A stretch of 64,000 nucleotides of DNA from Paragorgia papillata (Eukaryota > Cnidaria > Anthozoa > Scleralcyonacea > Coralliidae). Where the stretch lies: assembly GCA_035771165.1 (NCBI GenBank), contig JAWNZC010000348.1, positions 3,618,501 through 3,682,500 on the forward strand, read 5' to 3'. The notes under the pieces were generated by a model, which saw only the letters and a program-made list of their open reading frames with translations, searched no databases and was not told the origin of the DNA. Numbering within the stretch: the first letter of the stretch is position 1; each line of letters begins with the position of its first letter. Positions 1 to 12,163 of this stretch are shown here, piece by piece. The translations under genes were made by a program, and so were the position numbers.

Positions 1-152
1 CGATAAATGTTTCGCCTTATCTGGTCTTTCATGCTATGACAAGTATTTGCCTATCCTTGTTTTATCTTATAGTCCGATCTTTCTGGAATATTTATCACAG
101 CTATTATTTTCCCCATTAGAGCATAGGCATTTCGGCTCTCTTCGTATACATT

Positions 153-173
153 CCTAACCCTAACCCTAACCCT
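153..173. repeat. Interstitial (CCCTAA)n, about 3.5 units
   Basis: A short run of the metazoan telomere unit. Too short to mark a chromosome end. Confidence 0.6.
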
Positions 174-1005
174 TTACAAACATATACATATAGGGACATA
201 TAGAACCAGGAAGGAATCCAGCTAGCCGAGACAGAATTTTACAGCAAGCATGCAGTTATCAATGCAGATTGAGCAAGTTCTGTCATGCGCTGTTCAGATA
301 TTCCGAATCTTACTCAGTAACAGAGAAAAATTTTAATTTCCAAAGTTAACGATTGAGAGATTTCTATTATTGAAATATTTCAAGAATCGTTTTCTTCATA
401 ATAACTGCAGTATTTTCAGTCGCTCACCTATTAAATCCACTTCCGGAACTGCATGATATTGTCAACACGACGAGAATGTGAACGATGAGATAAGATAGGA
501 AAATTGCGCATCTCAGCATCTTTTTATGGAGATAATATCAAATCCTTATAAGCCTCATGCAAGAAGCTTCAAGAACCTGTGATGATTTTTCCTTACTTAA
601 ACGATCTACTATTTATAGAAAATCTGCTATATTTGCAAAAAGATATATAGTCTGAACTTCTTGATGGAAAATCGTCCTGAAACATAATTTTTCCACTGGA
701 TATATCTTCGGTAATGAACCAGCAAAACTAAAGGTCCCGTTGTCACATTTTATAACAAAGCGACAGATTGATCATAAATTGCTAAAATACTGTAGGTATT
801 TTACTTGCTGTGCAAGTCGGTATTAACTGAATGTGCTTTTACTAAAAACATGTTTGCGTTAGGCTAGACAGAACAATATAATGTGCTCTCGCCAACGGGA
901 AGTTCTTATCTTCAATCTGTGCTCCACAGTACAATAAGTACATTCAACTTAACTCCGCACGACAATGATACATTCTTCGCATTTGGCTGCGCGGTAGGCC
1001 AGCTA

Positions 1006-1104
1006 GCCTCCTTCGCAGACGTTCTTATGGCTCGCTTTCCTCCCCAAACTAACGGGAGTTGAGGGGAGTGAGAACGAACCTGAACTGACGGCTGCGAAGG
1101 AGAC
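1006..1104. mobile_element. Small foldback element, about 100 bp
   Basis: Bounded by GCCTCCTTCGCAGACG on the left and CTGCGAAGGAGAC on the right as inverted ends. Present in copy A only, next to a 27-bp inverted segment. Confidence 0.6.
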
Positions 1105-1985
1105 TGTAGGCCAGCAGGCTCTCACCTTGCAAGATCAATTACCTGGCACTTCCGCATGACGTTGTTAATTCCAAGTTTGCACTCTCATTAAGCAATTTTG
1201 ATGAACATTCTTAATTACTTTGCGTAGCGTCTTGTACTTTATATCTCTTGCTGGAAAAAGGTTAGAGTGTGGATTAGTCCAAATATGCTTCCAGCAAAAA
1301 ATATTGAATTAGGTAATATTTTATTTGCTTCAGTTTGTCATTTGGTTGGTATCGATGGATGTACGAGTTAAAACGTGTAAATTAAACATTTTACGATTTT
1401 ATTACAACTAACATTAAATTGAAATATCTATATATTGCTTTAAACTTGTTTCTGTTTTACCAAATTTTACCGCTGTAGTGTAGATTGACGAGATTTAATT
1501 GCGAGTAACGCTGATAGAAGAAAAAAGTTTGAAATAGTAATATCAAGCGTCATTAAATATGAAAGACCTAAGCTGCTGTTGTAATTGTCCAAACATTGAA
1601 AGTTACGCTATGTCATAAAAAGTCAAAACCAAGAGTTCCGAGCAGCTGTCATTGCAAATCTTTAATATTCACTACTCAGGCGTTTCCCTAAGTTAATATA
1701 GCTCGTCAATTGGATCATACTTATCAGTATATAAGTTATGCATTGACTATAGCCCGAAAAAAACATTAAATTTGAGTTTCCAACACTCTCTATTACAAAC
1801 TGGTTCATCAGTGGCTCACTGGTAAACTAAGAAATGTTTTCCGGATGGACGTCAAGTCCCATGCACGTCACGGATGGCGTGTTTAAAATCAGGTTTAAAA
1901 TACATATTAATCGATTACGCGTATATGGCAGGCGAATCCTCCAAAAGTATATGAGAGATCAGGCTTTGAGACTTTGACGAACTTA

Positions 1986-2769
1986 AGTATTCTTGGGATG
2001 AATATAAGAGCCCAGCTCAAAATACGTATAGATAGAGACATATCTATGTATAAACAATAAATAGAGATATTTTATAAAATGAGATTTAGTACTGACGTTT
2101 CGTTGCAACGCGCAACATTTTCAAAGTGAAATATAATACAACTGAAACTAAGTGGGGTTATGCAATAACCAAGGTTAACAACTAGGTAACCGCGCGTCGC
2201 ACAGGATGGACGCAATTAGCAAACAGCATGAGGGGTGTGCTTGGAGACCGGGCCGAGCTACTGCGCATCGCTCACTACGCTATTGCTCGACTTGCTGTCA
2301 CACACAAGTTCGAGAGCTCCGCAAATTTCAACTCCCACCATCCCTCCCTTCAATTAAAAAAGAATGGTAAGTTTTTACTCCACCAATTTATTGGTGTGAA
2401 GGTGTTAGCGCTAGCTGTCCCGAGGGGGTGGTCAGCCCACCTACTTCTCGCTCCAGTCCAAGGCCCCCTCGGCCAACAGCTTGCACCTAACCAACCAAGC
2501 GGGTAAGTAAGGTGAACGAAGATGTTAAACGCATATTTACATAATAAGGGGATGAGGAAGAGAGGAGAGGAAGTAGAGGTGTAACGGAAGTACAGAAAAG
2601 TTATGGGAGTTTTTATAGAACAGAGAGAGAGAGCAATGTTTTCATTGAGGCTTGGTTTGAACTTAGAAATAAGGAGACTTTTTCTAATGAGAAGCTCAGA
2701 TCTAGAGTTACGTCTTTATCTATATACGTATTAATTTGAGTTGGGCTCTTATATTCATCCTAAGAATAC
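1986..2769. mobile_element. TIR element, about 780 bp
   Basis: Inverted ends of about 50 bp: GTATTCTTGGGATGAATATA at the left, and its near-complement ending ATTCATCCTAAGAATAC at the right. Present in copy A, absent in copy B. A 92-codon open frame inside resembles nothing I know. Confidence 0.7.
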
Positions 2770-2921
2770 GATTTCTGGTAAATTATTGGTTACCATTTTG
2801 AAAGAACTTAAGTATGCTATATATAATATATGATGGATCCATTGGATCGCATTTGCTCCAATGCACGCTGTAATACGCGGTATTTATATATAAACAACTG
2901 CGAATGACTATAGACCCTTTT

Positions 2922-3309
2922 AGACCCCATTTACACGATGCAGGTACAATTTGAAAATGGAACAAAATCATGCCGTTTAGGCCTTGCGTTTGCACGATAC
3001 CGGCACAAAAATGACATGGAAAACGGTACAAAATGAAGACGGGTTCCTTTGACGGCATGAAATGAAAACTAACGGTATCGTGTAAACGCCCATCCCGTAA
3101 CAGTTTGATGACGGTAATCACGATATATACGACCACAGCAGCAGTATTCACAAAGTCTTCTCAATTCTCATTGGAAGAGAATAGTCACATGCTAATCCGT
3201 CATTATATTATACCGGCACCGTGCAAACGCAAGACTTTTTGGCCTGTATTTACACACCGGCATGATTTTGTTCCGTTTTCAAATTGTATCGGCATCGTGT
3301 AAACGGGTC
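2922..3309. mobile_element. TIR element, about 390 bp
   Basis: Inverted ends of about 55 bp (AGACCC..TTTACACGATG on the left, CATCGTGTAAACGGGTCT on the right), each followed by a GGAACAAAATCATGCCG block. Copy A only. Confidence 0.7.
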
Positions 3310-3454
3310 TTAATAAGACATTTTCAGCATTTTGAATTCTGAATATTGAAAATATACAAAAGCTAAGAGAATAAACGAAATTGAAAAGAATTCAAAAGAA
3401 AAACTGAAAAGAAATTGACGTCATCGGGTGAAAATTACGCATTCTATACTTATT

Positions 3455-3867
3455 CAATCTCGTTCCCATAGCCCACGTTCCCCGGGAAACGAGAGACTCT
3501 GGGATAATCCGTTCCAAATCACAGGATTCTTGTTATTCCGGTTGAGGTACGCATGCGTAAATATCCGAGCGGAATCTGGATAGTATGTTCTCCTTGTTTG
3601 ACTTTTCCCCAAACACGTCAATGGGGATGCTGGCGAAGCTCGAATTACAGCATCTAGCACATACGGCGAAGATATCGATCGCGGCAACGTCTTCACTGGA
3701 GTCTTGTCGTCCGACATCTTTGTTATTTTGGTTTTATTAATTCTACTTCCGGTGACCTCAGACCAACTCATGCTCACTATTCAGCCAATAACGTAACGAT
3801 TTGAAACGGATTATCCCTGAGTGTCTCGTTTCCCGGGTGGGGAACGTGGGCTCTGGGAACGAGATTG
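3455..3867. mobile_element. MULE-like MITE with 9-bp target duplication
   Basis: 413 bp with TIRs of about 60 bp starting CAATCTCGTTCCCA. Flanked by ATACTTATT on both sides (3446-3454 and 3868-3876). Nine-base duplications with long TIRs are typical of Mutator-like elements. The element is absent in copy B. Confidence 0.75.
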
Positions 3868-6322
3868 ATACTTATTAAAAAGGTCTATATATAGCTGAAC
3901 CGTTTTCTAAAAAAAACCCCAAAAAAAAAAACTGTTGTCCAAAATGATTATTAGATTTGTAAAGTATTGTGATTTTACCTTTTGATTCACAATGCAGTTA
4001 AAGCTAAGACTTTACAGCAATAATAAAACAAATTGAATTTAAAAAATGTGAATTACAGTATGTCGTGATGACGATGCAATCGTTGATAAAAATTGGTAAG
4101 AACAAAACTTAATTTAAATCGCCGACAAGTTTCTGTAGGAAGGTATGATCTTAGCAAATAAACCACAGATCTTAGCAAATAAACCACAAAAATCTTAGCA
4201 AATATATTACGATCTTGTAAGTTTAAATACCTTCCCACTTCTGCTTCTGTAGTTTGTTGTATATTACTGTATTTCTGTAGCCGCTACAGAAACGTGAGAA
4301 AAATCTAGCGATAAAAGTCGCTTATTCTTGATTTAGATTTGTTTGTTGGTATCGATATATTGGAGAAGCAATCGATATTTTATAATTAAATTCCATGAAA
4401 GCTAAATTATACTTTTTATTCACATTTTTCGACAGTATAGCGACTACAGAAATGCAGTAATACACAACAAATTACAGAAGTAGAAGCGGGAAGGTATTTC
4501 TATTTTGACTGTAAAAAAGCTGGATCTATTCTTTCATTGCTATACCATGCAATGATAAATTTCTTGTATTTTTGATCTGCTTTGTTGTATTTTTTGTATG
4601 ATATTTGGTCCATGGCAAAAGACAGGATCTAGTATACAGTATTATTACCTGGATGTCTATTGCAAAATGCAATGGCAGATTTGCAATGATTAAAAGTTAG
4701 CCAAATTGTCCTATATAGATAAGATTTGATGCCTACTTCCAATTTCTTCACATGCCTTTTGTAGAAGCTTCTACAAATTTTTGATTTTTGATTTTCTAAC
4801 TCTCTGAAACGCGATTTCCTGCATTTTGAGGTTGGATATTTTCAGTCAACCTATAACCTATTTAATCCACTTCCGGAACTGATATTGTTCAACACGACGA
4901 GAATGTGAACGATGAGATAAGATAGGAAAATTGCGCATCTCAGCATCTTTTTATGGTGATAATATCAAATCCGTATAAGCCTCAAGAAGCTGTGATGATT
5001 TCTCCTTACTTAAACGATCTACTATTTATAGGAAATCTGCTATATTTGTAAAAAGATATAGTCTGAACTTCTCAGAGGGACAATCATTCAGAAACATAAT
5101 TTTTCACTGGATATATCTTTGGTATTGAACCAGCAAAAGGTCCCGTTGTCACACTTTATAACAAAGCGACATAGATTGATCGTAAATTGCTAAAATACTG
5201 TAGGTATTTTAATTACTTGCTGTGCAGGTCGGTAACTGAATGTGCTTTTATTAAAAACATGCATGTCTGCGTTAGGCTAGACATATACAATACAATGTTC
5301 TCTCGTTAACGGGAAGTTCTTATCTTCAATCTGTGCTCCACAGTACAATAAGCATAAACGTTGTCAGAAAATTTGGGACGCAGTCAAGTTATACATTCTT
5401 CGCATTTAGCTGCGGGTAGGCCAGGTAATTGATCTTGCAAGGTGAGAGCCAGCTGGCACTTGTGCAAAAATTGATCCACATGACGTTGTTAATTCCAAGT
5501 TTGCGCTCTCATTAAGCAATTTTGATGAACAAATATATTCTTAATTACTTTGCCTAGCGTCTTGCACTTTATATCTCTTGCTGGAAAAAGGTTAGATTTT
5601 TGGATTAGTCCAAATATGCTTCCAGCAAAAAATATTTAATTAGGCAATATTTTATTTGCTTCAGTTTGTCAGTTGGTTGGTATCAATGGATGTACGAGTT
5701 AAAACGTGTAAACTAAACATTTTACGATTTTATTACAACTAACATTAAATTGAAATATCTATATATTGCTTTAAACTTGTTTCTGTTTTACCAAATTTTA
5801 CCGCTGTAGTGTAGATTGACGAGATTTAATTGCGAGTAACGCTGATAGAAGAAAAAAGTTTGAAATAGTAATATCAAGCGTCATTAAATATGAAAGACCC
5901 AAGCTGCTGTTGTAATTGTCCAAAAATTGAAAGTTACGCTATGTCATAAAAAGTCAAAACCAAGAGATCCGAGCAGCTGTCACTGCAAATCTTTAATATT
6001 TAGTATTCGGGTGTTTTCCTAATATATAGGTATATAAGTTATGCATTGACTAGCCCGAAAAAAACCCTTAAATTTGAGTTTCTAACTTAGTACAGTTACA
6101 AAACTGGTTCATTAATGAATTGGCAATGCAGTTTAACAGGCCTTCGTGACAGTGACTCACTGGTAAACTAAGAAATGTTTTCCGGATGGACGTTAAGTCC
6201 GATGCACGTCACCAGAAAAGTGGCGTGTTTAAAATACATATATTAATCATTACGCGCGTATATGGCATGCCGCATGCTGATCTCATTTGCTCCAATGTAA
6301 TGCACGCTACCCTTTTAAGGAC

Positions 6323-6714
6323 AGGGCCGTAGCAAGAGAAAGTTAATTGGGGGGGGGGCTGGTAGTGGGAATGCACTGCTAGGGGGGGGGTCCGGGGGTG
6401 TGACCCCCAGGGAAATTTTTGAAATTAGGATCTCTGAAATAGCATTTCCTGACTTCTGAGAGTAATTTTCAGTAAGTTTAAACGGATTTAAACTGGCCAA
6501 AAATCGGTCTTTAATTGCTAAGATTTTAGGACTTTCTGTTCTTTATCACTAAAACAACAGTCAACAACAATAACTGAACATAAATTGTTTTGAGACTTTC
6601 GCTATTTTTTCTTAATTCTTAAAATTTTTACAATTCTTACAATAATTTGAGCCAGAGCAAATTATTGGGGGGGGAGGGGGCGGGCCACCCCGCCCCCCCA
6701 CTCCTACGGCCCTG
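6323..6714. mobile_element. TIR repeat with CAGGGCCGTAG ends
   Basis: Left end CAGGGCCGTAGCAAG, right end CTACGGCCCTG, with G-runs next to both. Inside is the core CTCTGAAATAGCATTTCCTG shared with 4799, 8394 and 21079. Confidence 0.65.
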
Positions 6715-6728
6715 AAGGAGATAGTTTA

Positions 6729-6838
6729 TAACCCATTCTTGTCCGAGGGCTTCCCCAGAGGTGAATAAAATCGTCTGGCGTTAGCCAGAAAAAAACAACT
6801 AAAGACCGATTCGGACAGGAAAGAGTTAATAAGACATT
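6729..6838. repeat. Short palindromic repeat copy in duplication copy B
   Basis: Reverse-oriented copy of the 12164 repeat, with GGCGTTAGCCAGA in the centre and the ending GGACAGGAAAGAGTTA. Absent from duplication copy A. Confidence 0.65.
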
Positions 6839-7659
6839 TTCAGCCTTTTAAATTCTATTGAAAATATACAAAAGCTAAGACAATAAACGAAATTGAAAAG
6901 AATTCAAAAGAAAAATTGAAAAGAAATTGACGTCATAGGGTGAAAATTACGAGGGTCTCTATATAGCTGAACCGTTTTCTAAAAAACCAAAACAAATCCT
7001 CCAAAATGATTATTAGATTTGTAAAATATTGTGATTTTACCTTTTCATTCACAATGCATGTTGAAATACTTTACAGCAATAATAAAAGGAATTGAATTTA
7101 AAAAATGTGAATTACAGTATGTTGTGATGACGATGCAATCATTGATAAAAATTGGTAAGAACAAAATTTAATTTAAATCGCTGACGACTTTTTGTAGGAA
7201 GGTATGATCTTTGCAAATAAGCCACAAAAATCTTAGCAAATATATCACGGTGTTGTAAGTTTAAAAACACTATTTTGGTGGGAGAAATAGACCGAAAAAA
7301 GTATCTGAAAGGTCTTTATACATTTAATATGTAATCGTCATGCAAAAAAATCATTTTTCACGCTGTAAAAAATATTTAAAAATGATTTATTCTTTCATTG
7401 CTATCAATGATAAATTTCTTGTGTTTTTTGTATCTGGTTTGTTGTATTTTTTTGTATATTTGGTTCATGGTAAAAGACAGGAGTCTACAGTATTTACCTG
7501 GATGTCTATTGCAAAATGCAATGGCAGATTTGCAACGATTAAAAGTTAGCCAAATTGTTCTATAGCAGCACCTCTGCATCCAAGACCAATATACAGATAA
7601 CAGATAGATAAGATTTGATGCCTACTTCCAATTTCTTCACATTTGTAGAAGCTTCTCAC

Positions 7660-8290
7660 TTGGCCATGGGACACAGAGTGGAATTTCTTGACATCTGTCA
7701 TTCTTGTTTGGATGAATCCTCTGGGGTATAGAGAACACTGACCTATATATATAATTGGACTGTCTGAGCCCTATTATATATCAATGACTGACAGAGGGTG
7801 ACTAAATTAAAGATGGTAGTTTATAGGACCTTTGTCTTATAGTACAGTAGTAATTGCTGACCTTTATCTCATAAATAAATTTCTAACATGACTGAATGGT
7901 ATGCAGGTACAGCTGAGCCCACAATCAAATCGACATATCAGACAGAATATTAGGTCAGTAGTCACTACCACATGCAAGAGAATGTTTTTGGAGTTTGGAC
8001 AGGACATAAAGATGCACCACTGATATGTTTGTTCAGTGATAATCTGTTCTTATAGATAAGTTTTGTCGAAACACCACTTAAAATATTTATTTGCTAAGCT
8101 TTCGGCCTGTTGACTCAGGCCTTCAACACAGCAATTCATATTACATTATTGCCATGAAAACTTTCAAATAATTAATAATCTGTTAGTTGTTTGATATGTA
8201 TGACTGTTAGTGTAAATATTTACAGCCCAACTGATACATCATTTCCATAGGTAATATAACGTCTGGATTTAATGCTGGCAAGTCTACTGT
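7660..8290. other. No gene seen
   Basis: Unique-looking AT-rich sequence to the right of the duplication. No exon, RNA gene or repeat boundary was recognised. Confidence 0.5.
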
Positions 8291-8293
8291 TAC

Positions 8294-8535
8294 AGGGCCA
8301 TAGGAAGATGTTTCAGGGTAGGGGGGTTTGTTGAGCACTGAAGGCATGAGAACCCTCTAGGGGGGCATTGGAAATTTTTTTGATCTTCTCACTCTCTGAA
8401 ACGCAATTTCCTGCATTGGTTGGATATTCCTCTGCACCATACATCTGTGCTAACTGGCAGCAGAAAACTCATGCTTTGACATCAAATTTGCTCAGCCTCC
8501 TGCTTCCAGCACCCCTGCTTCCTATGGCCATACAT
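8294..8535. mobile_element. TIR repeat related to 6323-6714
   Basis: Ends CAGGGCCATAGGAAG and CTTCCTATGGCC are inverted. Contains GGGGGGCATTGG and CTCTGAAACGCAATTTCCTG, the same core as the 6323 element. Confidence 0.55.
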
Positions 8536-8813
8536 GTAGTGTACTGTTAACTCTGGGATAATCATTGTCTAGTATCAACTAGAAATACATTTACGCAACA
8601 TTCCCTTGCCCACGTTTACATCGTACACGTACTTCATGTATTTTTATGGAAAGACACCCCCCGGTTAAAGTATTAATATGCATAAATAAACCGCATGTTT
8701 ATATTACATCCTGTTTTAATACAAGCAGTTCGTAAAATAAATCTTTCACAGCTCCTGGTACTCAATTTCGGTTATATATAAATCCATGTCCTATATTCAC
8801 GAATTTATTGGTC

Positions 8814-9178
8814 ATGCATGAATCAATTCTTCCTGTAACCATCCCCCCCGGGCAACCCCGGGGACAATGCAGAAAATCAAATCCCGGGGGTGGGGAATTG
8901 TTTTATTAATTTTGTCCCGGGGGTAAAGGGCGGGGATGCAAGGAGGCGTGGGAGTCTGGTAACTAGCAGCAACAGAAATGAGCCACTGTTTAAGTTAATT
9001 TACATTTGATGTTAAAATGTGTTTAATTATACATTTGTTTGATGTTGCCCCGGGGTGGGGAATTGTCAAATTTCAAAGTCCCGGGGGTGGGGAATTTTCC
9101 ATGAGCTTCATAAAAATTTACAAATCCCCGGGGTATTGCCCAGGGGGGGATGGTTACAGGAAGAATTGATCCATGCAT
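8814..9178. mobile_element. TIR element, about 365 bp, with CCCGGG-rich ends
   Basis: Inverted ends of about 55 bp: ATGCATG.ATCAATTCTTCC followed by TGTAACCATCCCCCCCGGG, mirrored at the right. Inside, four GTCCCGGGGGTGGGGAATT-like units. The C-run/GGGCAA motif is shared with the 9981 and 10240 elements. Confidence 0.65.
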
Positions 9179-9293
9179 TAGGATTAGGGTGTATGTTGGG
9201 GTCAGGCTTTCATGAAGTACCTGGGTTATTTAGGACATGGAATTATTACCGGAATTATTACCTCGATTTCCTGCTCGCCATCATAAAATCAAT

Positions 9294-9484
9294 AGTGGTC
9301 TATAGATCGTTTTCACCTGACGTCACGGCGGCCATATTGGTGTACCAAAACAATGAAATGGCGGCCATATTGGTGTACGGTATGGGAATTAGCTCTTTCT
9401 TATTCAAATATTTCGTATTGTTTCACCACCCCCATGGGGTCACCGATCACGTGAGTGAAAACGATCCATTGGTGATAGACCACT
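9294..9484. mobile_element. Short TIR element, about 190 bp
   Basis: Ends AGTGGTCTAT...GATCGTTTTCAC and the inverted GTGAAAACGATC...ATAGACCACT. Inside, GCGGCCATATTGGTGTAC is repeated twice in direct orientation. A similar repeat is familiar from coral and anemone sequences (recall, not a search). Confidence 0.6.
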
Positions 9485-10239
9485 GTAGCGTTATCCAATG
9501 ACAAACCTTATAACTGGAATATTCCTATCCTGACCAATCAGAAGCCGCGACATATTCACGCTGCAAGCAAAACCTGGAAACTAGGCCAAACATGGCGTTC
9601 GCTAAAATTTATATACGAGTGATGAAATCATGAAAACATTGGCCCGAAAGTAATGGAAAATTGTTCAGTTTGACATTTTCGAATAAGAAAATGAATTCGC
9701 TAATGCCTATGGAGTATATCTACACCAAATTTGAAGCAAAGTGATTACAATCTCGTTTTTTTTGTGAACGATTGTTTATCATTCATGTGCCATCGAGCTA
9801 CTCTACATTTTGAATGGGGGGACTTCTGCAAACAAAAAGGTAAAACTATCTGAAAATTTGGAACAATGTTTGATTTATGAAGACTTATTTACGTTAACGA
9901 AAAGTTGTTTATGGTTGATACTAAAACAATTAGACAGAAAACTCGGTCTCGTTGTTTGGCCTTGTTTAATTGTTATGTATGAGTCAATTCCAACTGCGGT
10001 CATCCCCCCCGGGCAAACCCTCAGGAATTTGACTTTTCCGAAAAATTTTGGTCAAATTCCCCACTATGCGGACCGAAAACACAGTCAAATGCCCGACCAT
10101 CTGGGACTGTCAAGGCTCTATTAAAATATTTTGTTTGAAATATTTCATTCATAGACAACAAAAAATTCACTACCATGAAGTTTCAATGTCCTTCTTTGCA
10201 TTCCAGACTTTAACTCTTTCCTGTCCGAATTGGTCTTTA

Positions 10240-12077
10240 TGCACTAGTCAATGTGAACCCCCGCCCCCCCAACCCCGGGGATTAGGCAGGGATTATACAT
10301 TTGCTGTTTTAATGAGAGCTAATTCCCCGCTATGCGAGGCCATTTTAGTTGGTCTAATGCCCGGCCCTTTGTTGCACGACGCTTGTAGAAGATTAATATT
10401 AGAGATTTATCAGAACGCTGGATTTTATTAAATAATAAAATGTATGCACACTTGTATAATACTAATACAATAAAATAAATATCAATTGAAAGCTCTCATC
10501 TTTTTTTCTTTCCTTTTTTTCTTTTTTTCTTTTGCAAGGTTGATGCTGTAATCAAAATAAAATGTTTTCTGTATTAGAAAACTAAGTTAGAATTAAAATA
10601 CATTTGATCTTTAAGAATTAAAACAATATAAAAGATTTGTCATGCTTAAGACTATTAAACATCACTGCAAGTCAACAAATATCATTGATGCTCATATCTT
10701 GGAAAAAAGCAATAAATTATAGTTAGTGTTTTCTCACCTTTGCGATCATTGCACAACCAATTAGGCCCTGGAACTGTTACCATGCCAAGGCAAGGAAGGT
10801 GGAAGAGTACCTTAACACAGTCTTTACCACTACATTTTGCCATGTCTCCATACTCGCCTTGACAGCAGTAACATGTCTGTTGTGCATCAGGTGCTACACA
10901 AAGAACAAATAAATATAGCAAATCAACTTGGGCACTTGGTTGGCTCACATGCATCTGGGCTGATATATACAAATAATTATATATTTTTTAAAAATGTACA
11001 AGATGGAAATCGATTAAAACCAACCTTGACAATCAGGGCAGTACCACTGGAATGGAGGAGCTCTTGTTATCCCCACACATTCAAAGTGGAACCATTCCAA
11101 TCGGCAGTCTTCCCCATCACAAGCAATCATCTTTCCACTTTCTGGTCCCTGACACCAGCAAAATTTCTCTGCATCTGAAGACTCCCTGTTCTCTACTAAA
11201 ATAAGAAATTAATTCATATAATTACTTATTGTTTCTATAATATATATAATTTAACTAAATTTTAGAAAGAGATCAATTACCATACCTTTTTCTATCAACA
11301 TGTCCAACGTGGCTGCCACAACAGTTTTCCTCAGGGTTCTTGTAGAATTCCACACTTTAAAAGGTTTCATTTCAAAGCTTGGGGTATATTCATAACAAAG
11401 GGGAAAATATTAATAATTACATATATAAAGCTTAAATATGTTTTAAAACAATACTTGAGAACTACAAGCACTAAAAAGTTTCACACAATGACAACTTAAT
11501 CACAAGCTTTTAATATATTTCCCTATTTATACTAGTGATAGTATCAACTATTAAACAAAAAGTTGACTGAGTGTTTTGTGCAAAGAGCTCAAAACAAACC
11601 TTTTGCAATCGTACAATTTTACAAAAATAGGCTAAATAGCAAAAATTTATATATGGGAATTTGACAATCACTTTTTGTTCGTAAAAAACACATTGACATG
11701 GCATGCAAAAATCCATAAAAAACAATATTTTAGGCCTACACGCTTGAAAATTATTCAAGCAACCTTTCTATGGTTCAAATAAACATTTAAATAATAATAA
11801 AAGACGTACCTTGCTGAATAAAAAAGCTGTTTTCCACTGCTAAAAACCAGGGCGCCCTGCTAAAAACGTTGCACCGACGGTGAGCACATGGAGAATTGTC
11901 GTACCCAGGCCATGCATTAAATATGCCAATCCGGTCTAATCCCCCGCCATGGTCGCAAAGTCTTCTAAACAAGGCCAATGTCCTGGCTACCAAGGGATCA
12001 AATTGTATGCCCAATGCCCCGCTAATCCCCACATAGCCCCGGGGTTGGGGGGGTGGGGGTTCACATTGACTAGTGCA
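10240..12077. mobile_element. TIR DNA element with TTA target duplication, carrying the PHD gene
   Basis: Ends are inverted copies: TGCACTAGTCAATGTGAACC at the left and its complement ending CTAGTGCA at the right, each followed by C/G-rich runs around CCCCGGGG. TTA flanks both sides and the pre-insertion sequence (GGTCTTTAGTATTTT) can be read in an uninterrupted copy of the host repeat at 12164-12262. A 3-bp TTA duplication fits PIF/Harbinger. No transposase is visible. Confidence 0.75.
10482..11370 (-). CDS. Small double PHD-finger gene inside a TIR element
   Basis: Four exons join in frame, all in phase 1: 11286-11370 (start ATG, MKPFKVWNS...), 11025-11195, 10738-10893 and, less surely, 10482-10528, giving about 152 residues. 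Exon 2 carries an ING-like C4HC3 PHD finger (FCWCQG, KMIACDGEDC, WFHFECVG, WYCPDCQ). Exon 3 carries a second finger (TCYCCQG, MAKCSGKDC, LFHLPCLG, WLCNDRK) whose last zinc-binding Cys is Arg. The proposed last exon adds a Lys-rich tail (EKKKKRKEKK) like the polybasic end of ING proteins, followed by TGA; a minus-strand AATAAA lies at 10429-10424. If exon 3 is not spliced it ends at a stop near 10682. ING-type PHD fingers bind histone H3 tails, often methylated Lys4. The gene lies wholly inside the element at 10240-12077. Whether it is expressed, and whether it belongs to the element or was captured, is not known. Confidence 0.7.
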
Positions 12078-12163
12078 TTAGTATTTTATTCTGGCTAATG
12101 CCAGATGATTTTATTCACCTCTGGAGAAGCCCTCAGACAGGAATGAGTTATAAACTATCTCTC

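Larger units (their letters stand above)
411..4771 (+). repeat. Tandem duplication, copy A (long)
   Basis: Begins at TATTTTCAGTC and is collinear with copy B (4837-7654) through to GCCTACTTCCAATTTCTTCA. It is longer because of extra elements at 1006-1104, 1986-2769, 2922-3309 and 3455-3867. No coding sequence was recognised in it. Confidence 0.8.
4837..7654 (+). repeat. Tandem duplication, copy B (short)
   Basis: Direct copy of 411-4771 without its four inserted elements, but with its own insertions at 6323-6714 and 6729-6838. Long stretches (for example 5640-5990 against 1310-1660) are nearly identical. No coding sequence was recognised. Confidence 0.8.

Noticed and set aside
153..173. Chromosome end
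   Set aside because: Only about 3.5 telomere units, with ordinary sequence on both sides.
2228..2506. 92-codon open frame
   Set aside because: Lies inside the TIR element at 1986-2769 and shows no recognisable domain.
10048..10431. 127-codon open frame across the left end of the PHD element
   Set aside because: It crosses three element boundaries, so it is a chance frame.
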